From an uncultured Roseburia sp. (lineage in GTDB: Bacteria; Bacillota; Clostridia; Lachnospirales; Lachnospiraceae), in the NCBI GenBank assembly GCA_947642555.1, contig CANRSX010000002.1, positions 124,001-188,000 of the forward strand: DNA of 64,000 nucleotides, in the 5' to 3' direction. The notes below the pieces were generated by a model. It was not told the origin of the DNA. It searched no databases and was given only the letters and a program-made list of their open reading frames with translations. Positions 8,589-16,646 of the stretch are shown piece by piece; within the stretch, counting starts at the first letter, position 1; the number at the start of each line of letters is the position of its first letter. The position numbers were made by a program, and so were the translations under genes.

Positions 8589-10322
8589 CTAATTGATATA
8601 TTTGATGATCGTATCCCACACGGAGCTGTCCTCGAGCCCGAGCTTCCAGAAAGCGCCGCCGGCCAGCTGACTGCTCTGCAGAACCTTAAGCTTTTCCTCC
8701 AGCGAGGTGCTGTCCTCGATCCAGATCCGGTAGGTCGCCCCGTCGTTGACGTATTCCACATAGTACTGACCGGTCTCTTCGTTCCAGACCGGGACGGCTC
8801 CGTTGACGGAGATCAGATTCTGTACCTCCTTCATGCCGGCGGAGTAACAGCCCAGCTCATAGGTGATCGTGTCGGCATTTTCGCTTTCCGTGCTGGGCGT
8901 CTCACTCCACACCCGGGTGTAAAACGGCATGCCGAGAATCAGCTGGCCGGCGGGAACCTCGCGCAGGGTATTCGTGACGCCCTCCGAGACAAAGCCGATT
9001 GAGGCGACGGACCCGGCTTCCTCGGATCCGGAGTAATGCTCGTCGTATGCCATCAGGATAATATAATCCGCAAAAGCCGCCTGCTCGGAGCGGTTATAAA
9101 AAGCGGTATAATCGGTGGGCGAGTAGTTGTCCACCGAGAGCACGACGCCATTGTTCGCGCATTTTAAGGACAGCTCCCGGATAAACTGGATGTAGGCGTC
9201 CCCCACCACGGGATCCACGGATTCAAAATCGACGTTGATCCCGTCCAGGTTGTACTGGATCGCCGCTGAGATCAGGTTGTTGATCAGGTTCTCCCGGCGC
9301 GAGGTATACGTCAGAACCTGCGTGAGATCCGGATTCTCAAGTCCCTGATCCCTGGCGCCGAAGTTGCTGACCAGAGCCCACACTTCAATCCCGTTCTGAT
9401 GACAGTAATTTACATAATCCGTGCTTGCAAGGGAGCCGATCCCGCCGTTGTTGTCCGTGAGGTAAAACCAGGTGGGAGAGATCACGTTGACCCCCTTGGT
9501 ATTCTGAAGAACGGAGCTGATATTTCCGTTTGCCGTGGTATTGGTCACCTGATGCCAGGCGAGGCTGATCGGAAAGTCCCTGTGAATATGGGTAAAATTC
9601 TCCGGGACAAAATCGCTGGTGTGTGTCTCCACGGTTGCGGCGCCGAGCGCTTTGGACTTTACATAGCCGATGATCCCGTCCGCGGTAGCGACCTTTGTCC
9701 AGGTCTCATCGGGAAGAAGCACGGCGAGTGTCGTCCCTTTTTCAAGGTCTGTGAGAATCTCGCTCTTGATTCCGCCGAGCAGGCGGAGTTCTGTCTTCTT
9801 TTTCACGGACGCCGCGGAATATTCGCCCCATATAGTTGTGATGACCACCCGGCCGGGATCCTCATATACCTCATAGGAAAGATCGGAATACAGTTTCACG
9901 AAATCGATCGCGACGTATGCCTCTGTGGCGTCCAGCTTTAAAATCGGATGATCGAGCGATCGCGTCTCCTTTGTGACGGAGTAGGAGCTGCTCTCCGCTT
10001 CCGCTGTGACAAGATCCGTGGCGGTGGTATATAAAAGCTTATTTTCATTGCTGTCAAGATAAAACCGGCTGTTTAACAGATCATGCACGGTCTGAAAGCT
10101 CAGATAGACGTTTCCGCCAATCAGCCTGCCCTTCACATCGAGAACTTCATTATTTATAATGATGGCGACTTCTTCTTCGGAGGCGAGTCCGTAGTACTCG
10201 GACAGCTCCATTCTTTCTTTAGAAGGCGTATATTTTTCGATAAACTTTCCAAGAAGAATAAATAACAGGACAATGATGATTAAGACAATCGCTGCGAGAA
10301 CCGGTATCACTTTTTTCTTCAT
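8589..10322 (-). CDS. membrane-anchored GH18 glycoside hydrolase with SH3-like domain
   Basis: Extracytoplasmic enzyme of 577 residues. The N-terminal membrane anchor is residues about 5-27. Next comes a region like copper-amine-oxidase N-domains (residues 40-160), a bacterial SH3-like segment (about 170-225) and a GH18 barrel. The GH18 signature DGINVDFE puts the catalytic Glu at residue 367. Such enzymes (YaaH/SleL-like) cut peptidoglycan glycan strands or cortex fragments. It sits upstream of cwlD on the same strand but ends in a terminator. A start at ATG 10322 is supported by GAAAGGGG upstream. The exact substrate cannot be read from sequence. Confidence 0.8.
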   Translation of the reverse strand: MKKKVIPVLAAIVLIIIVLLFILLGKFIEKYTPSKERMELSEYYGLASEEEVAIIINNEVLDVKGRLIGGNVYLSFQTVHDLLNSRFYLDSNENKLLYTTATDLVTAEAESSSYSVTKETRSLDHPILKLDATEAYVAIDFVKLYSDLSYEVYEDPGRVVITTIWGEYSAASVKKKTELRLLGGIKSEILTDLEKGTTLAVLLPDETWTKVATADGIIGYVKSKALGAATVETHTSDFVPENFTHIHRDFPISLAWHQVTNTTANGNISSVLQNTKGVNVISPTWFYLTDNNGGIGSLASTDYVNYCHQNGIEVWALVSNFGARDQGLENPDLTQVLTYTSRRENLINNLISAAIQYNLDGINVDFESVDPVVGDAYIQFIRELSLKCANNGVVLSVDNYSPTDYTAFYNRSEQAAFADYIILMAYDEHYSGSEEAGSVASIGFVSEGVTNTLREVPAGQLILGMPFYTRVWSETPSTESENADTITYELGCYSAGMKEVQNLISVNGAVPVWNEETGQYYVEYVNDGATYRIWIEDSTSLEEKLKVLQSSQLAGGAFWKLGLEDSSVWDTIIKYIN

Positions 10323-10362
10323 GGCAGAGCCCCTTTCGTTGTTTTCTGCGGTTTACCTGCCT

Positions 10363-10390
10363 ATTGTAGCATACTGGCAGATAAATTCAA
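10363..10390 (-). promoter_or_regulatory. sigma-A promoter of the GH18 gene
   Basis: Minus strand TTGAAT (10390-10385), 16 bases, TACAAT (10368-10363), with an extended -10 TG two bases upstream. It lies about 40 bases before the start codon. Confidence 0.65.
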
Positions 10391-10418
10391 AGGTTTTTCG
10401 TCAGGATATGACAGAAAG

Positions 10419-10446
10419 CAAAAGCTGCCATAACAGGCAGCTTTTG
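10419..10446 (-). terminator. terminator-like hairpin after the 10.5 kb reading frame
   Basis: Perfect 11-bp stem CAAAAGCTGCC (10419-10429) and its complement (10436-10446) with a 6-base loop. On either strand the stem ends in TTTTG. It separates the small frame at 10.5 kb from the GH18 promoter. The T-run is short on the minus strand. Confidence 0.65.
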
Positions 10447-10510
10447 TAATCTTTTTATCAAATACAGTTGCAATTGTATATACAGTATGACCGGGCATTG
10501 AGGAACTCAG

Positions 10511-10756
10511 TCATCCTGTTTCCTGGTTACTTTTGTCGCTACAATATGGAATTTCCTCTACCTTATCAAAATGGACCTCTTTTAACACCCCCTCATCAAA
10601 AATATAGTCGCGCATGTAAGAGCTTTCTTCCTGCACATAGAGCTGGCTGGTTACATGTTCGGAACTGCTCGGGTAACCTTCCAGCCAGATCGTAATCCCT
10701 CTGTTTTCCATGGCGGAAAGCTCAAGATAAAGCTTTCTGATATATTCCTGATTCAA
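10511..10756 (-). pseudogene. small frame, probable C-terminal remnant of a larger gene
   Basis: The frame can be read as 81 residues from a TTG at 10756 (GGGGG 10 bases upstream), but the same frame is open without a start codon back to the stop of the ParA-like gene at 10841, and that stretch also looks like protein (NSFWQDKNTYGGLSEL). This suggests a gene that lost its 5' part. The protein is polar, with no membrane segment and no family I recognise. It is more A+T rich than its neighbours. It could still be a small expressed protein. Confidence 0.4.
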
Positions 10757-10840
10757 TTCTGATAATCCCCCGTAAGTGTTTTTATCCTGCCAAAAGGAAT
10801 TCGCTTTGGTTACCGTGTCGTGATATATCTGCCTGCCCCA

Positions 10841-11470
10841 TCAGGCGCGCAGCTGCCGGACCGGCGCTGCGAGAAGTTCCTCCAAAAAGAGAAACAGATC
10901 CTTTTCGATGCGAAAAGGGTTATTGATGAACGGAACCTGGCACATGGAAATCTGATGAGATCTGGAAAAATCGGAAATGCTTTTTTTATTTCCCGCCTGT
11001 ACCAGATAGGAAAATCCTTCCCCAAGGTCTGTAAAAGCACGCAGCTTTTGCAAAAAAGCTTCATATTTCCACGCCTTCCATACCGCCAGGCTTCCGATGA
11101 CCAGTTTGCGGTCGCATCGCAGAAACTCCGGCAGCCCGGCTTCCTCCAGCCTTCCGGAATCCAGAATCAGGCAGTCATATCCGCGGTTTAACAGAATCGG
11201 AACCGTGTTTCCCGAAGCCTGCGGATAATAATCGACGCCGTCCAGACAAAAACAGGGAAGATCCGCTGCGAAAGAGGCAGCGCCTGCGGTCTGCCGCCTT
11301 AGTAAGGAGCACAGCTGCTCTTCCGACAGAAGCCGTGAAATCTCGTTTTTGGTGTGAAGTTCTATGTATGCGACCCTTCTGCGCTGCTTCGAGCAGCAGT
11401 AACTGCCGAGCGCGAGCGCAAGATGCGTGACGCCGACGCCGGAATCACAGCCCGCAATCCCGATCGTCAT
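10841..11470 (-). CDS. ParA/MinD-like protein with degenerate P-loop
   Basis: A 209-residue protein starting with a beta strand and a P-loop-like turn, IGIAGCDSGVGVTHLALAL, in which the expected Lys-Thr of a Walker A (GKT/S) is replaced by Val-Thr-His. A strand CLILDSG follows in the Walker B position. The same G-x-G-x-T-H-L-A pattern occurs in the C-terminal half of the upstream kinase, so the two domains look like paralogues. It starts 37 bases after the kinase stop and is probably co-transcribed. ATG 11470 has no clear ribosome site; AAAGGAGG at the kinase end lies before an in-frame ATT at 11506. Nucleotide binding is doubtful. Confidence 0.6.
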   Translation of the reverse strand: MTIGIAGCDSGVGVTHLALALGSYCCSKQRRRVAYIELHTKNEISRLLSEEQLCSLLRRQTAGAASFAADLPCFCLDGVDYYPQASGNTVPILLNRGYDCLILDSGRLEEAGLPEFLRCDRKLVIGSLAVWKAWKYEAFLQKLRAFTDLGEGFSYLVQAGNKKSISDFSRSHQISMCQVPFINNPFRIEKDLFLFLEELLAAPVRQLRA

Positions 11471-11507
11471 GCGTGAATTTGTTCCGTTGCGATCAAAAAA
11501 GAAAATG

Positions 11508-12743
11508 TCAGTCTCCTCCTTTCTTCTGAGTGATGGCCAGGATCAGCCGTAATTTTTCGCCGGTGATCCGGTAAGGATCCGGATCGGCCGGAAAGCAGAA
11601 GACGCGTCGCCCAAGATGCCTTGCAAAGATGCGCGCGGCCTTCCGGTTCCCGTGGCTGCAGACAAATACCGTCTGGGGGAGCAGGGCAAGCTGCTTTCCC
11701 AGAGAGACGGCATCCGGGATGGCCCAGTCTGCGCCGTTTAATACACATATGACTACATCTGAGGACTCGAGCTCGGCAAAGGGAGCAGGACGGCTGCCAT
11801 AATCTTTTATGATACAGTGGCCGGACGGAGCGGGAAGCGTAATTCCGTTTCCGTAGACCGGCATCCCTTTAAAATGGCCGTAGTAGAACACGCCGTCCTG
11901 CTCTTTTAACGAACGGTTGATCTGTGCGGCAGCGCCGAGTGTGTCTGTCCCGTCACAGGGCATGTAGAGAGAAGAAATCCCCTTTTTATTCAGCCCGCCT
12001 GTAACCGTGACGGCAAGATGTGTGGCTCCGGCTCCGGGACTGCTCCCGATTACGGCGATGGACCGGATGAGATGCGAAGAAGCTCTGCCTGACTGATGTT
12101 GTACATCAAGCAGCGCGGCTTTTACGTCGGCAGCCGTCCCATAACGCAGAGACGGGTCGTCGCAGGAAGCGCGTGCGATGATGCGTGAAAACCGGTCCGG
12201 ACAGGCGGGTTCGGCAGAAGCTGCCAGAAACTCCAGTACTCTGCCCAGCCCGTAAATGTCGGCGGAGGGGCCGACCGGCAGCCCTGCTAAGGCTTCCGGG
12301 GCCGCGAATCCGTCGGTTCCATATTTTTGGAAATGATTACCAGGTCCGGTAAAAAAAGAAGCGATTCCAAAGTCGATTAATTTTACCTGATTTCCACATA
12401 ATATAATGTGTTCCGGCTTTAGATCCTGATACAGGATCGGATAAGGCGTCAGATGATGCAGGTAATCCAGAATATCGCACAGCTGGAGACTTATTTTATA
12501 TACCAGATCCAGTGAAATGGTGTTCTGATGGGACACAAATGTGTCCAGTGATTCGCCCTGAATGTATTCTTCTATCATATAGATATAATCGGCGTCCTCG
12601 TCGATATCATATATGAGGGGGATTCCTGGATGGTTCAGATTCATGAGAAGCAGAGCTTCCGCAGGGAAGTCAGCCTTCAGGGAGAAAGAAGCTGTCAGCG
12701 CGGCGTCTTTGGGGATACGCTTGATGGCACGACAGATCTTCAT
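11508..12743 (-). CDS. Hanks-type Ser/Thr protein kinase fused to ParA-like domain
   Basis: The N-terminal half is a eukaryote-like kinase: Lys in CRAIKRI, a catalytic loop YQDLKPEH (HRD replaced by YQD), the DFG motif in LIDFGIA and the APE motif in GFAAPEAL. The C-terminal half starts IAVIGSSPGAGATHLAV, a P-loop-like turn without the usual Lys. No membrane segment is visible. The coordinates use the first ATG, but this removes the glycine loop: the frame continues upstream to an ATA at 12836, encoding FGKYRVLSTLGSGSFSTVY, with GGAG 10 bases before the ATA. The real protein is probably about 442 residues. The partner may be the next gene or the FHA protein at 25.3 kb. Confidence 0.7.
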   Translation of the reverse strand: MKICRAIKRIPKDAALTASFSLKADFPAEALLLMNLNHPGIPLIYDIDEDADYIYMIEEYIQGESLDTFVSHQNTISLDLVYKISLQLCDILDYLHHLTPYPILYQDLKPEHIILCGNQVKLIDFGIASFFTGPGNHFQKYGTDGFAAPEALAGLPVGPSADIYGLGRVLEFLAASAEPACPDRFSRIIARASCDDPSLRYGTAADVKAALLDVQHQSGRASSHLIRSIAVIGSSPGAGATHLAVTVTGGLNKKGISSLYMPCDGTDTLGAAAQINRSLKEQDGVFYYGHFKGMPVYGNGITLPAPSGHCIIKDYGSRPAPFAELESSDVVICVLNGADWAIPDAVSLGKQLALLPQTVFVCSHGNRKAARIFARHLGRRVFCFPADPDPYRITGEKLRLILAITQKKGGD

Positions 12744-12836
12744 TTTCAGATGTTCGGCAAGGTATACGGTGCTAAAGCTGCCGGAACCGAGTGTGGATAA
12801 TACCCGGTATTTGCCGAACAGGATAAATTCTTCTAT
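12744..12836 (-). other. in-frame 5' extension encoding the kinase glycine loop, no standard start codon
   Basis: Thirty-one codons directly upstream of ATG 12743 in the kinase frame encode a typical kinase N-lobe with GSGSFSTVY. None is ATG, GTG or TTG. ATA at 12836-12834, 10 bases after GGAG (12850-12847), is where a start would be expected; one base change would make it ATG. Confidence 0.65.
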
Positions 12837-12886
12837 GCAATATCCGCTCCTTTCATAGCGTGGCAGATTCGCATCTCATGCATATG

Positions 12887-12915
12887 TTTATATCATGAAC
12901 TGTGTAGTTTTGCAA
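12887..12915 (-). promoter_or_regulatory. sigma-A promoter of the kinase gene
   Basis: Minus strand TTGCAA (12915-12910), 17 bases, TATAAA (12892-12887), about 50 bases upstream of the probable kinase start at 12836. Confidence 0.65.
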
Positions 12916-13007
12916 CAGTTTAAAAAAATTTTGTGCATCTTTCACAAAATTTGGGTATAATCAGGGAGTAGTAATTTAGCTTGCAATTTTTTTTTGAAAA
13001 GGTATAC

Positions 13008-13036
13008 TTTACATCAATATTGCATTTGATTATAAT
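13008..13036 (+). promoter_or_regulatory. sigma-A promoter of mecA
   Basis: TTTACA (13008-13013), 17 bases, TATAAT (13031-13036), 45 bases before the mecA start codon. It is divergent from the kinase promoter; the two share a 245-base A+T-rich region. Confidence 0.75.
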
Positions 13037-13080
13037 AGATGTACGGTTTACAAGGTTTTCCGGATAAAGGAAGTGATGAT

Positions 13081-13842
13081 ATGAAAATTGAAAAAGTAAA
13101 TGAGAATCAGATTCGCTGCACCTTAACGAGAGAGGATCTGGCCGAGCGTCAGCTAAAGCTCAGTGAGCTTGCGTATGGCACAGAGAAAGCAAAGCTTTTA
13201 TTCCGCGATATGATGCAGCAGGCGTCGTACGAGTTTGGTTTTGAAGCAGATGATATTCCACTGATGATAGAGGCAATTCCGTTGTCTATGGACACGATCA
13301 TTCTGGTTATTACAAAAGTAGAATATCCAGAAGAGCTTGATACACGTTTTTCAAAGTTTTCGGAACCGGACCCGGAGGATGTATACGACGATGCGCTCCT
13401 GGGAGGCGGCGCGCCGGTCGTGGCGGAGGGAGCAGACGATATTCTCGGACTGTTTAAGAGGATCCAGGAGGAGCGCAGAAGAGAGGCCGGTGGAGATCAG
13501 GGTGATGGCCGTACAGAGAGAGAGGATACGGCGCAGAGCGAGCTGGTGGAGATCACGAAGTTATTTGTCTTTCGCGATCTGTCCGAGGTGACCAGACTCG
13601 CGCATATTTTAAGCGGGTTATATACCGGTGTCAATGACCTTTACAAAAGCGGGACGTCACACCGTTATTTTCTCCTGGTGAGGAAAAGCGGGCAGACGCC
13701 GGAGCAGTTTAACCGTGTCTGCAATATTCTTTCGGAGTACGCCGTGCAGCAGGCGTTTACCCCTGCGATGGGAGCGTACCTGGAGGAGCATTATCAGGCG
13801 CTGATGAAAGGGAACGCGCTTCAGACGCTTGCGCAGCTTTAG
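13081..13842 (+). CDS. mecA: MecA-family adaptor protein
   Basis: Adaptor that delivers substrates to the ClpC/ClpP protease. The N-terminal domain (MKIEKVNENQIRCTLTREDL) and the C-terminal domain, with KLFVFRDLSEVTRLAHIL, match MecA, joined by a charged linker at residues about 95-155. I chose ATG 13081, with AAGGAAG just upstream; a reading from the TTG/ATG further up would add residues that are not MecA-like. 253 residues is a usual length. The gene stands alone between a sigma-A promoter and a bidirectional terminator. Confidence 0.9.
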   Translation: MKIEKVNENQIRCTLTREDLAERQLKLSELAYGTEKAKLLFRDMMQQASYEFGFEADDIPLMIEAIPLSMDTIILVITKVEYPEELDTRFSKFSEPDPEDVYDDALLGGGAPVVAEGADDILGLFKRIQEERRREAGGDQGDGRTEREDTAQSELVEITKLFVFRDLSEVTRLAHILSGLYTGVNDLYKSGTSHRYFLLVRKSGQTPEQFNRVCNILSEYAVQQAFTPAMGAYLEEHYQALMKGNALQTLAQL

Positions 13843-13882
13843 GAACAGACGCTGTCGCGTTTTGCGGACCAGCTTATTGTAA

Positions 13883-13918
13883 AAAAGGAACCCGGGATCT
13901 GTCATCCGGGTTCCTTTT
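13883..13918. terminator. bidirectional terminator between mecA and the DUF1858 gene
   Basis: Perfect 13-bp stem (13883-13895 and 13906-13918) with a 10-base loop. It has a T-run on the plus strand for mecA and, from the A-run at 13881-13886, on the minus strand for the DUF1858 gene. Confidence 0.9.
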
Positions 13919-13930
13919 CTGACTGCCTTA

Positions 13931-14140
13931 TTAAGCGAGATCCTTCGCAAGGAAATCGTTGATCTGTGCAACGAGCGCATCGGGCTCTATGCCGTGTACC
14001 ATGGCTGCTTCCTCGATGGTCTCCATCTGGGAAGACGGGCAGCCGAGGCAGTGCATACCGATATTTAAAAGAACCGGTGCGATATTTTCATCAATCTGAA
14101 GTAATTCACCAATCATGGTCGATCTGGTAACCTGTGCCAT
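13931..14140 (-). CDS. DUF1858 (hybrid-cluster-associated) small redox protein
   Basis: A 69-residue protein matching the DUF1858 family, whose members carry a redox-active disulphide. Its signature is visible: GMHCLGCPSSQMETIEEAA, with a C-x-x-C. The family occurs alone or fused to hybrid-cluster (prismane) proteins and sulphur-metabolism proteins; the actual partner is not in the window. AAAGGAGG stands 8 bases before the ATG. Single gene with its own promoter and terminator. Confidence 0.85.
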   Translation of the reverse strand: MAQVTRSTMIGELLQIDENIAPVLLNIGMHCLGCPSSQMETIEEAAMVHGIEPDALVAQINDFLAKDLA

Positions 14141-14227
14141 TTCTCTGTTCCTCCTTTCCTTTCGTTCGCAGTAACTGAAATGCGCCGCCTGCCGGTATAT
14201 CGTGATAACAGGACAGGCAGTGTGATC

Positions 14228-14256
14228 ATTATAATACGAAACCGCGTGGAATGCAA
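14228..14256 (-). promoter_or_regulatory. sigma-A promoter of the DUF1858 gene
   Basis: Minus strand TTGCAT (14256-14251), 17 bases, TATAAT (14233-14228). Confidence 0.75.
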
Positions 14257-14276
14257 ATAATTTCGGCCGCTCCCCT

Positions 14277-14303
14277 TTAGTGAAAGAAAAAGAGCTCCGA
14301 TAT
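14277..14303 (+). promoter_or_regulatory. sigma-28 promoter of the divergent flagellin
   Basis: The -10 is TCCGATAT (14296-14303), identical to that of the twin flagellins and flgM. The -35 is weak: TTAG at 15-base spacing or TAGT at 14. Likely SigD-dependent but weaker than the other four sites. Confidence 0.6.
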
Positions 14304-14335
14304 ATAAAACAGTATAAGACAAAGGAGATGGATGC

Positions 14336-15820
14336 ATGAAGATTAATTATAATGCTTCGGCGGCAGTTGCAAATAAACGATTACTGGGAATTGAGGACCG
14401 GATGGGACGTTCGATGGAGCGGCTTTCCACAGGACTCAAGATCAACCGTTCCAAGGATAATCCGGCCGGTATGGCGATTTCCGCAAAGATGCAGGCGCAG
14501 ATCGACGGCTTAAACCGTGCATCCCAGAATGCATCGGACGGAATTTCCGTGATCGGGATTGCGGACGGCGCGTTAAATGAGGTTGCGAGTATCTTACAGC
14601 GCATGAGAGAGCTTTCCGTGCAGGCGGCAAACGATGCGACGATGTCGCCGGAGGACCGTCGGGCGGTTCAGGATGAGATCGATTCGCTAAAGGACGAGGT
14701 GAACCGGATCTCCAGGGATACGGAGTACAACAGCAAGCCGCTGCTTGACGGTTCGCTTGACCGGCTGATCTGCACAAAGCATGCCGGCAGGGTTCAGACT
14801 TCGGACACCGTGCAGTCAGGAATTTATGAGTTTACAGTTGACGTTGCGGCGAAGCAGGCGGAGCTGAATATCACAGGGGCGGATTTTAACGATAACAGCA
14901 ATGTGGTAGGTGAGAGCGGCTCGCTCAATATTAACGGCGGTATCGCGTCGATCGAGGCGACGGACACCTATGCGGAGGCATATGAGAAGATCCGTAAGGC
15001 CGCTGAGCTCGGAGGCGTGGAAGTGTCGAGGGATGCAGCGGGCGCGATAAACTTTAAGACGGAGCGCTACGGGGAGGATGTCACCCTTACGATTTCCACC
15101 GGAAACCAGGCGCTTGCCACGGCGCTCGGGATCAGCACGGTTCAGGATCCGCAGAATGAGAAGAGCTTTGTACACGGGACGATCGATGCGACCGGGAAGA
15201 CGGTGCAGGTTCCGGCGGGCGCGGATATGGAGTACACGCTGAATACGACTCCCGATCCGACGAATCCGGACAAGGTGGCGTTTTCCACATCGGCGACGGT
15301 CTTAACGGACGGCAATAAAGTAGAGATCACGGATTTAAACGGCGTGAAGTTTACCTTCCTCGCGGAAGCGGGATATGATGCGACGCACCCGGACGGCGGA
15401 CTGATTGAGTTTGAAGTGACGAAGCTCGGTGCGATGACGCTTCACATCGGCGCCAATATGGATCAGAATATGGAGATCCGCATTCCGGAGGTCTCCAGCG
15501 ACAGCCTGTTTATCGACGATCTTGACGTCGTTGTCACCGGCGGCGCAGATCGCGCGCTTAACAGTCTGGATGCCGCGATTTCACAGGTGAGTTCGGTCCG
15601 TTCCATGCTTGGAGCGTATGAGAACCGGCTGGATTACTCGGTGGCAAGCCTTGACACCTTTGAAGAGAATATGACGCGGGCGATTTCACGTCTGACGGAC
15701 GCGGATATGGCGGAGGAGATGACGGAGTACACGCATCAGAACATTTTAAATCAGGCGGCGATTTCCGTGCTGACGCAGGCGAACGATATGCCGCAGCAGG
15801 TACTTCAGATTCTGCAGTAA
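14336..15820 (+). CDS. divergent flagellin
   Basis: Flagellin-family filament protein of 494 residues. The conserved ends are intact: N-terminal RLSTGLKINRSKDNPAGMAI and ALNEVASILQRMRELSVQAA, and C-terminal DADMAEEMTEYTHQNILNQA ending VLQILQ. The middle (residues about 140-400) is a large variable domain, absent from the 278-residue twin flagellins at 57-59 kb. The start follows AAAGGAG. A FliS-like chaperone gene begins 9 bases after it, and the Tad locus lies downstream. Unlike the twins it lacks the leader stem-loop, so CsrA control may differ. It may be a minor or alternative filament subunit. Confidence 0.9.
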   Translation: MKINYNASAAVANKRLLGIEDRMGRSMERLSTGLKINRSKDNPAGMAISAKMQAQIDGLNRASQNASDGISVIGIADGALNEVASILQRMRELSVQAANDATMSPEDRRAVQDEIDSLKDEVNRISRDTEYNSKPLLDGSLDRLICTKHAGRVQTSDTVQSGIYEFTVDVAAKQAELNITGADFNDNSNVVGESGSLNINGGIASIEATDTYAEAYEKIRKAAELGGVEVSRDAAGAINFKTERYGEDVTLTISTGNQALATALGISTVQDPQNEKSFVHGTIDATGKTVQVPAGADMEYTLNTTPDPTNPDKVAFSTSATVLTDGNKVEITDLNGVKFTFLAEAGYDATHPDGGLIEFEVTKLGAMTLHIGANMDQNMEIRIPEVSSDSLFIDDLDVVVTGGADRALNSLDAAISQVSSVRSMLGAYENRLDYSVASLDTFEENMTRAISRLTDADMAEEMTEYTHQNILNQAAISVLTQANDMPQQVLQILQ

Positions 15821-15829
15821 CGGGGGTAT

Positions 15830-16309
15830 GTGTTGAAAAAAGAACAGATACTGGAATTCACCAGGAGGATCAGCCAGGCGAACCGGAGCGGGCTGGTCGT
15901 GGTGATATATGATATCTTTTTTGCCTATCTTGCGGAGGCGGGAGAGGCGGCGGAGCGGAAGGATCAGGAGGCTTATAAGGATGCGCTGCGCGGCGGACAG
16001 CGCGCGGTGGGGGAACTGATGCAGTCGCTTGATTTTTCCTATGAGCTGGCGGTGGAGCTTTACCGGATTTACGTTTACTGCCGTGATCTGCTCGCGGGCG
16101 CGATCTATAAGCAGGACATTGCAGACGCCCGGACGGCGGAGCGCCTGATGAGGCGGCTTTATGACGGGTTTGTTCAGGCGGCGGCGCAGGATATGTCGGC
16201 TCCGCTGATGAAAAATACCCAGCAGGTGTATGCCGGGTATACATATGGTCGTGATGATCTGGTGGAGACATTTGATAAACCGGATCGTTCCAGGGGATTC
16301 TTTGCATAA
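15830..16309 (+). CDS. FliS-like flagellin chaperone paralogue
   Basis: A helical protein of 159 residues whose core follows FliS: LVVVIYDIFFAYLAEAGEAA, then VGELMQSLDFSYELAVELY, then DIADARTAERLMRRLYDGF, in the same order and spacing as the FliS at 56 kb (YEGAIKF, EEFQSTLNHKYPVAKDF, LKHLRTMRDTW). FliS binds the flagellin C-terminus and stops premature assembly. Start is GTG 15830 or TTG 15833, the latter 6 bases after GGGGG. Being directly behind the divergent flagellin, it is probably that flagellin's dedicated chaperone. Assigned from pattern, without a search. Confidence 0.7.
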   Translation: MLKKEQILEFTRRISQANRSGLVVVIYDIFFAYLAEAGEAAERKDQEAYKDALRGGQRAVGELMQSLDFSYELAVELYRIYVYCRDLLAGAIYKQDIADARTAERLMRRLYDGFVQAAAQDMSAPLMKNTQQVYAGYTYGRDDLVETFDKPDRSRGFFA

Positions 16310-16318
16310 GAATCCCCT
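16292..16318 (+). terminator. terminator overlapping the end of the FliS-like gene
   Basis: Perfect 11-bp stem (16292-16302 and 16308-16318), 5-base loop, then a T-run. The stop codon of the FliS-like gene (16307-16309) spans the loop and the start of the second arm. Confidence 0.9.
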
Positions 16319-16329
16319 TTTTTAGGTAT

Positions 16330-16569
16330 TTATCCGTTACACTGCATGGTTTTGTCCAGTTCATACTGCTTGATGCTGGACAGCAGGAATTTGTAGCGCA
16401 TCTGCACGGAATTCAGTTCATAGATGTAGCAGTCAATCAGATCCGGATCAGTCACATTTTCTAAGTTGTGATAGGCATCCTGCAGGTCCTGGGCGGTCCG
16501 GTGCAGGTTATCCTTAAGTAAAGTGTAATGATCATCATTCGTTTTTTCACTTTGAAAAAAACGCAGCAT
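16330..16569 (-). CDS. yaaL: DUF2508 (YaaL) family protein
   Basis: A 79-residue helical protein with the DUF2508/YaaL signature VTDPDLIDCYIYELNSVQMRY in shortened form (DPDLIDCYIYELNS). Function unknown. In Bacillus yaaL lies next to bofA; here it is divergent from the bofA-like gene at 16786, which supports both calls. GGGGGG stands 4 bases before the ATG. Confidence 0.8.
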   Translation of the reverse strand: MLRFFQSEKTNDDHYTLLKDNLHRTAQDLQDAYHNLENVTDPDLIDCYIYELNSVQMRYKFLLSSIKQYELDKTMQCNG

Positions 16570-16618
16570 AGTTCCCCCCGATCTTTGGGTTCTGCCCGCA
16601 AACAGGCAGAGATTGTTT

Positions 16619-16646
16619 ACTATATCTATATTCGCAGTATCGGCAA
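16619..16646 (-). promoter_or_regulatory. possible sigma-A promoter of yaaL
   Basis: Minus strand TTGCCG (16646-16641), 16 bases, TATAGT (16624-16619). Fair match. The rest of the 217-base gap to bofA is A+T rich and holds no other clear signal. Confidence 0.45.
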
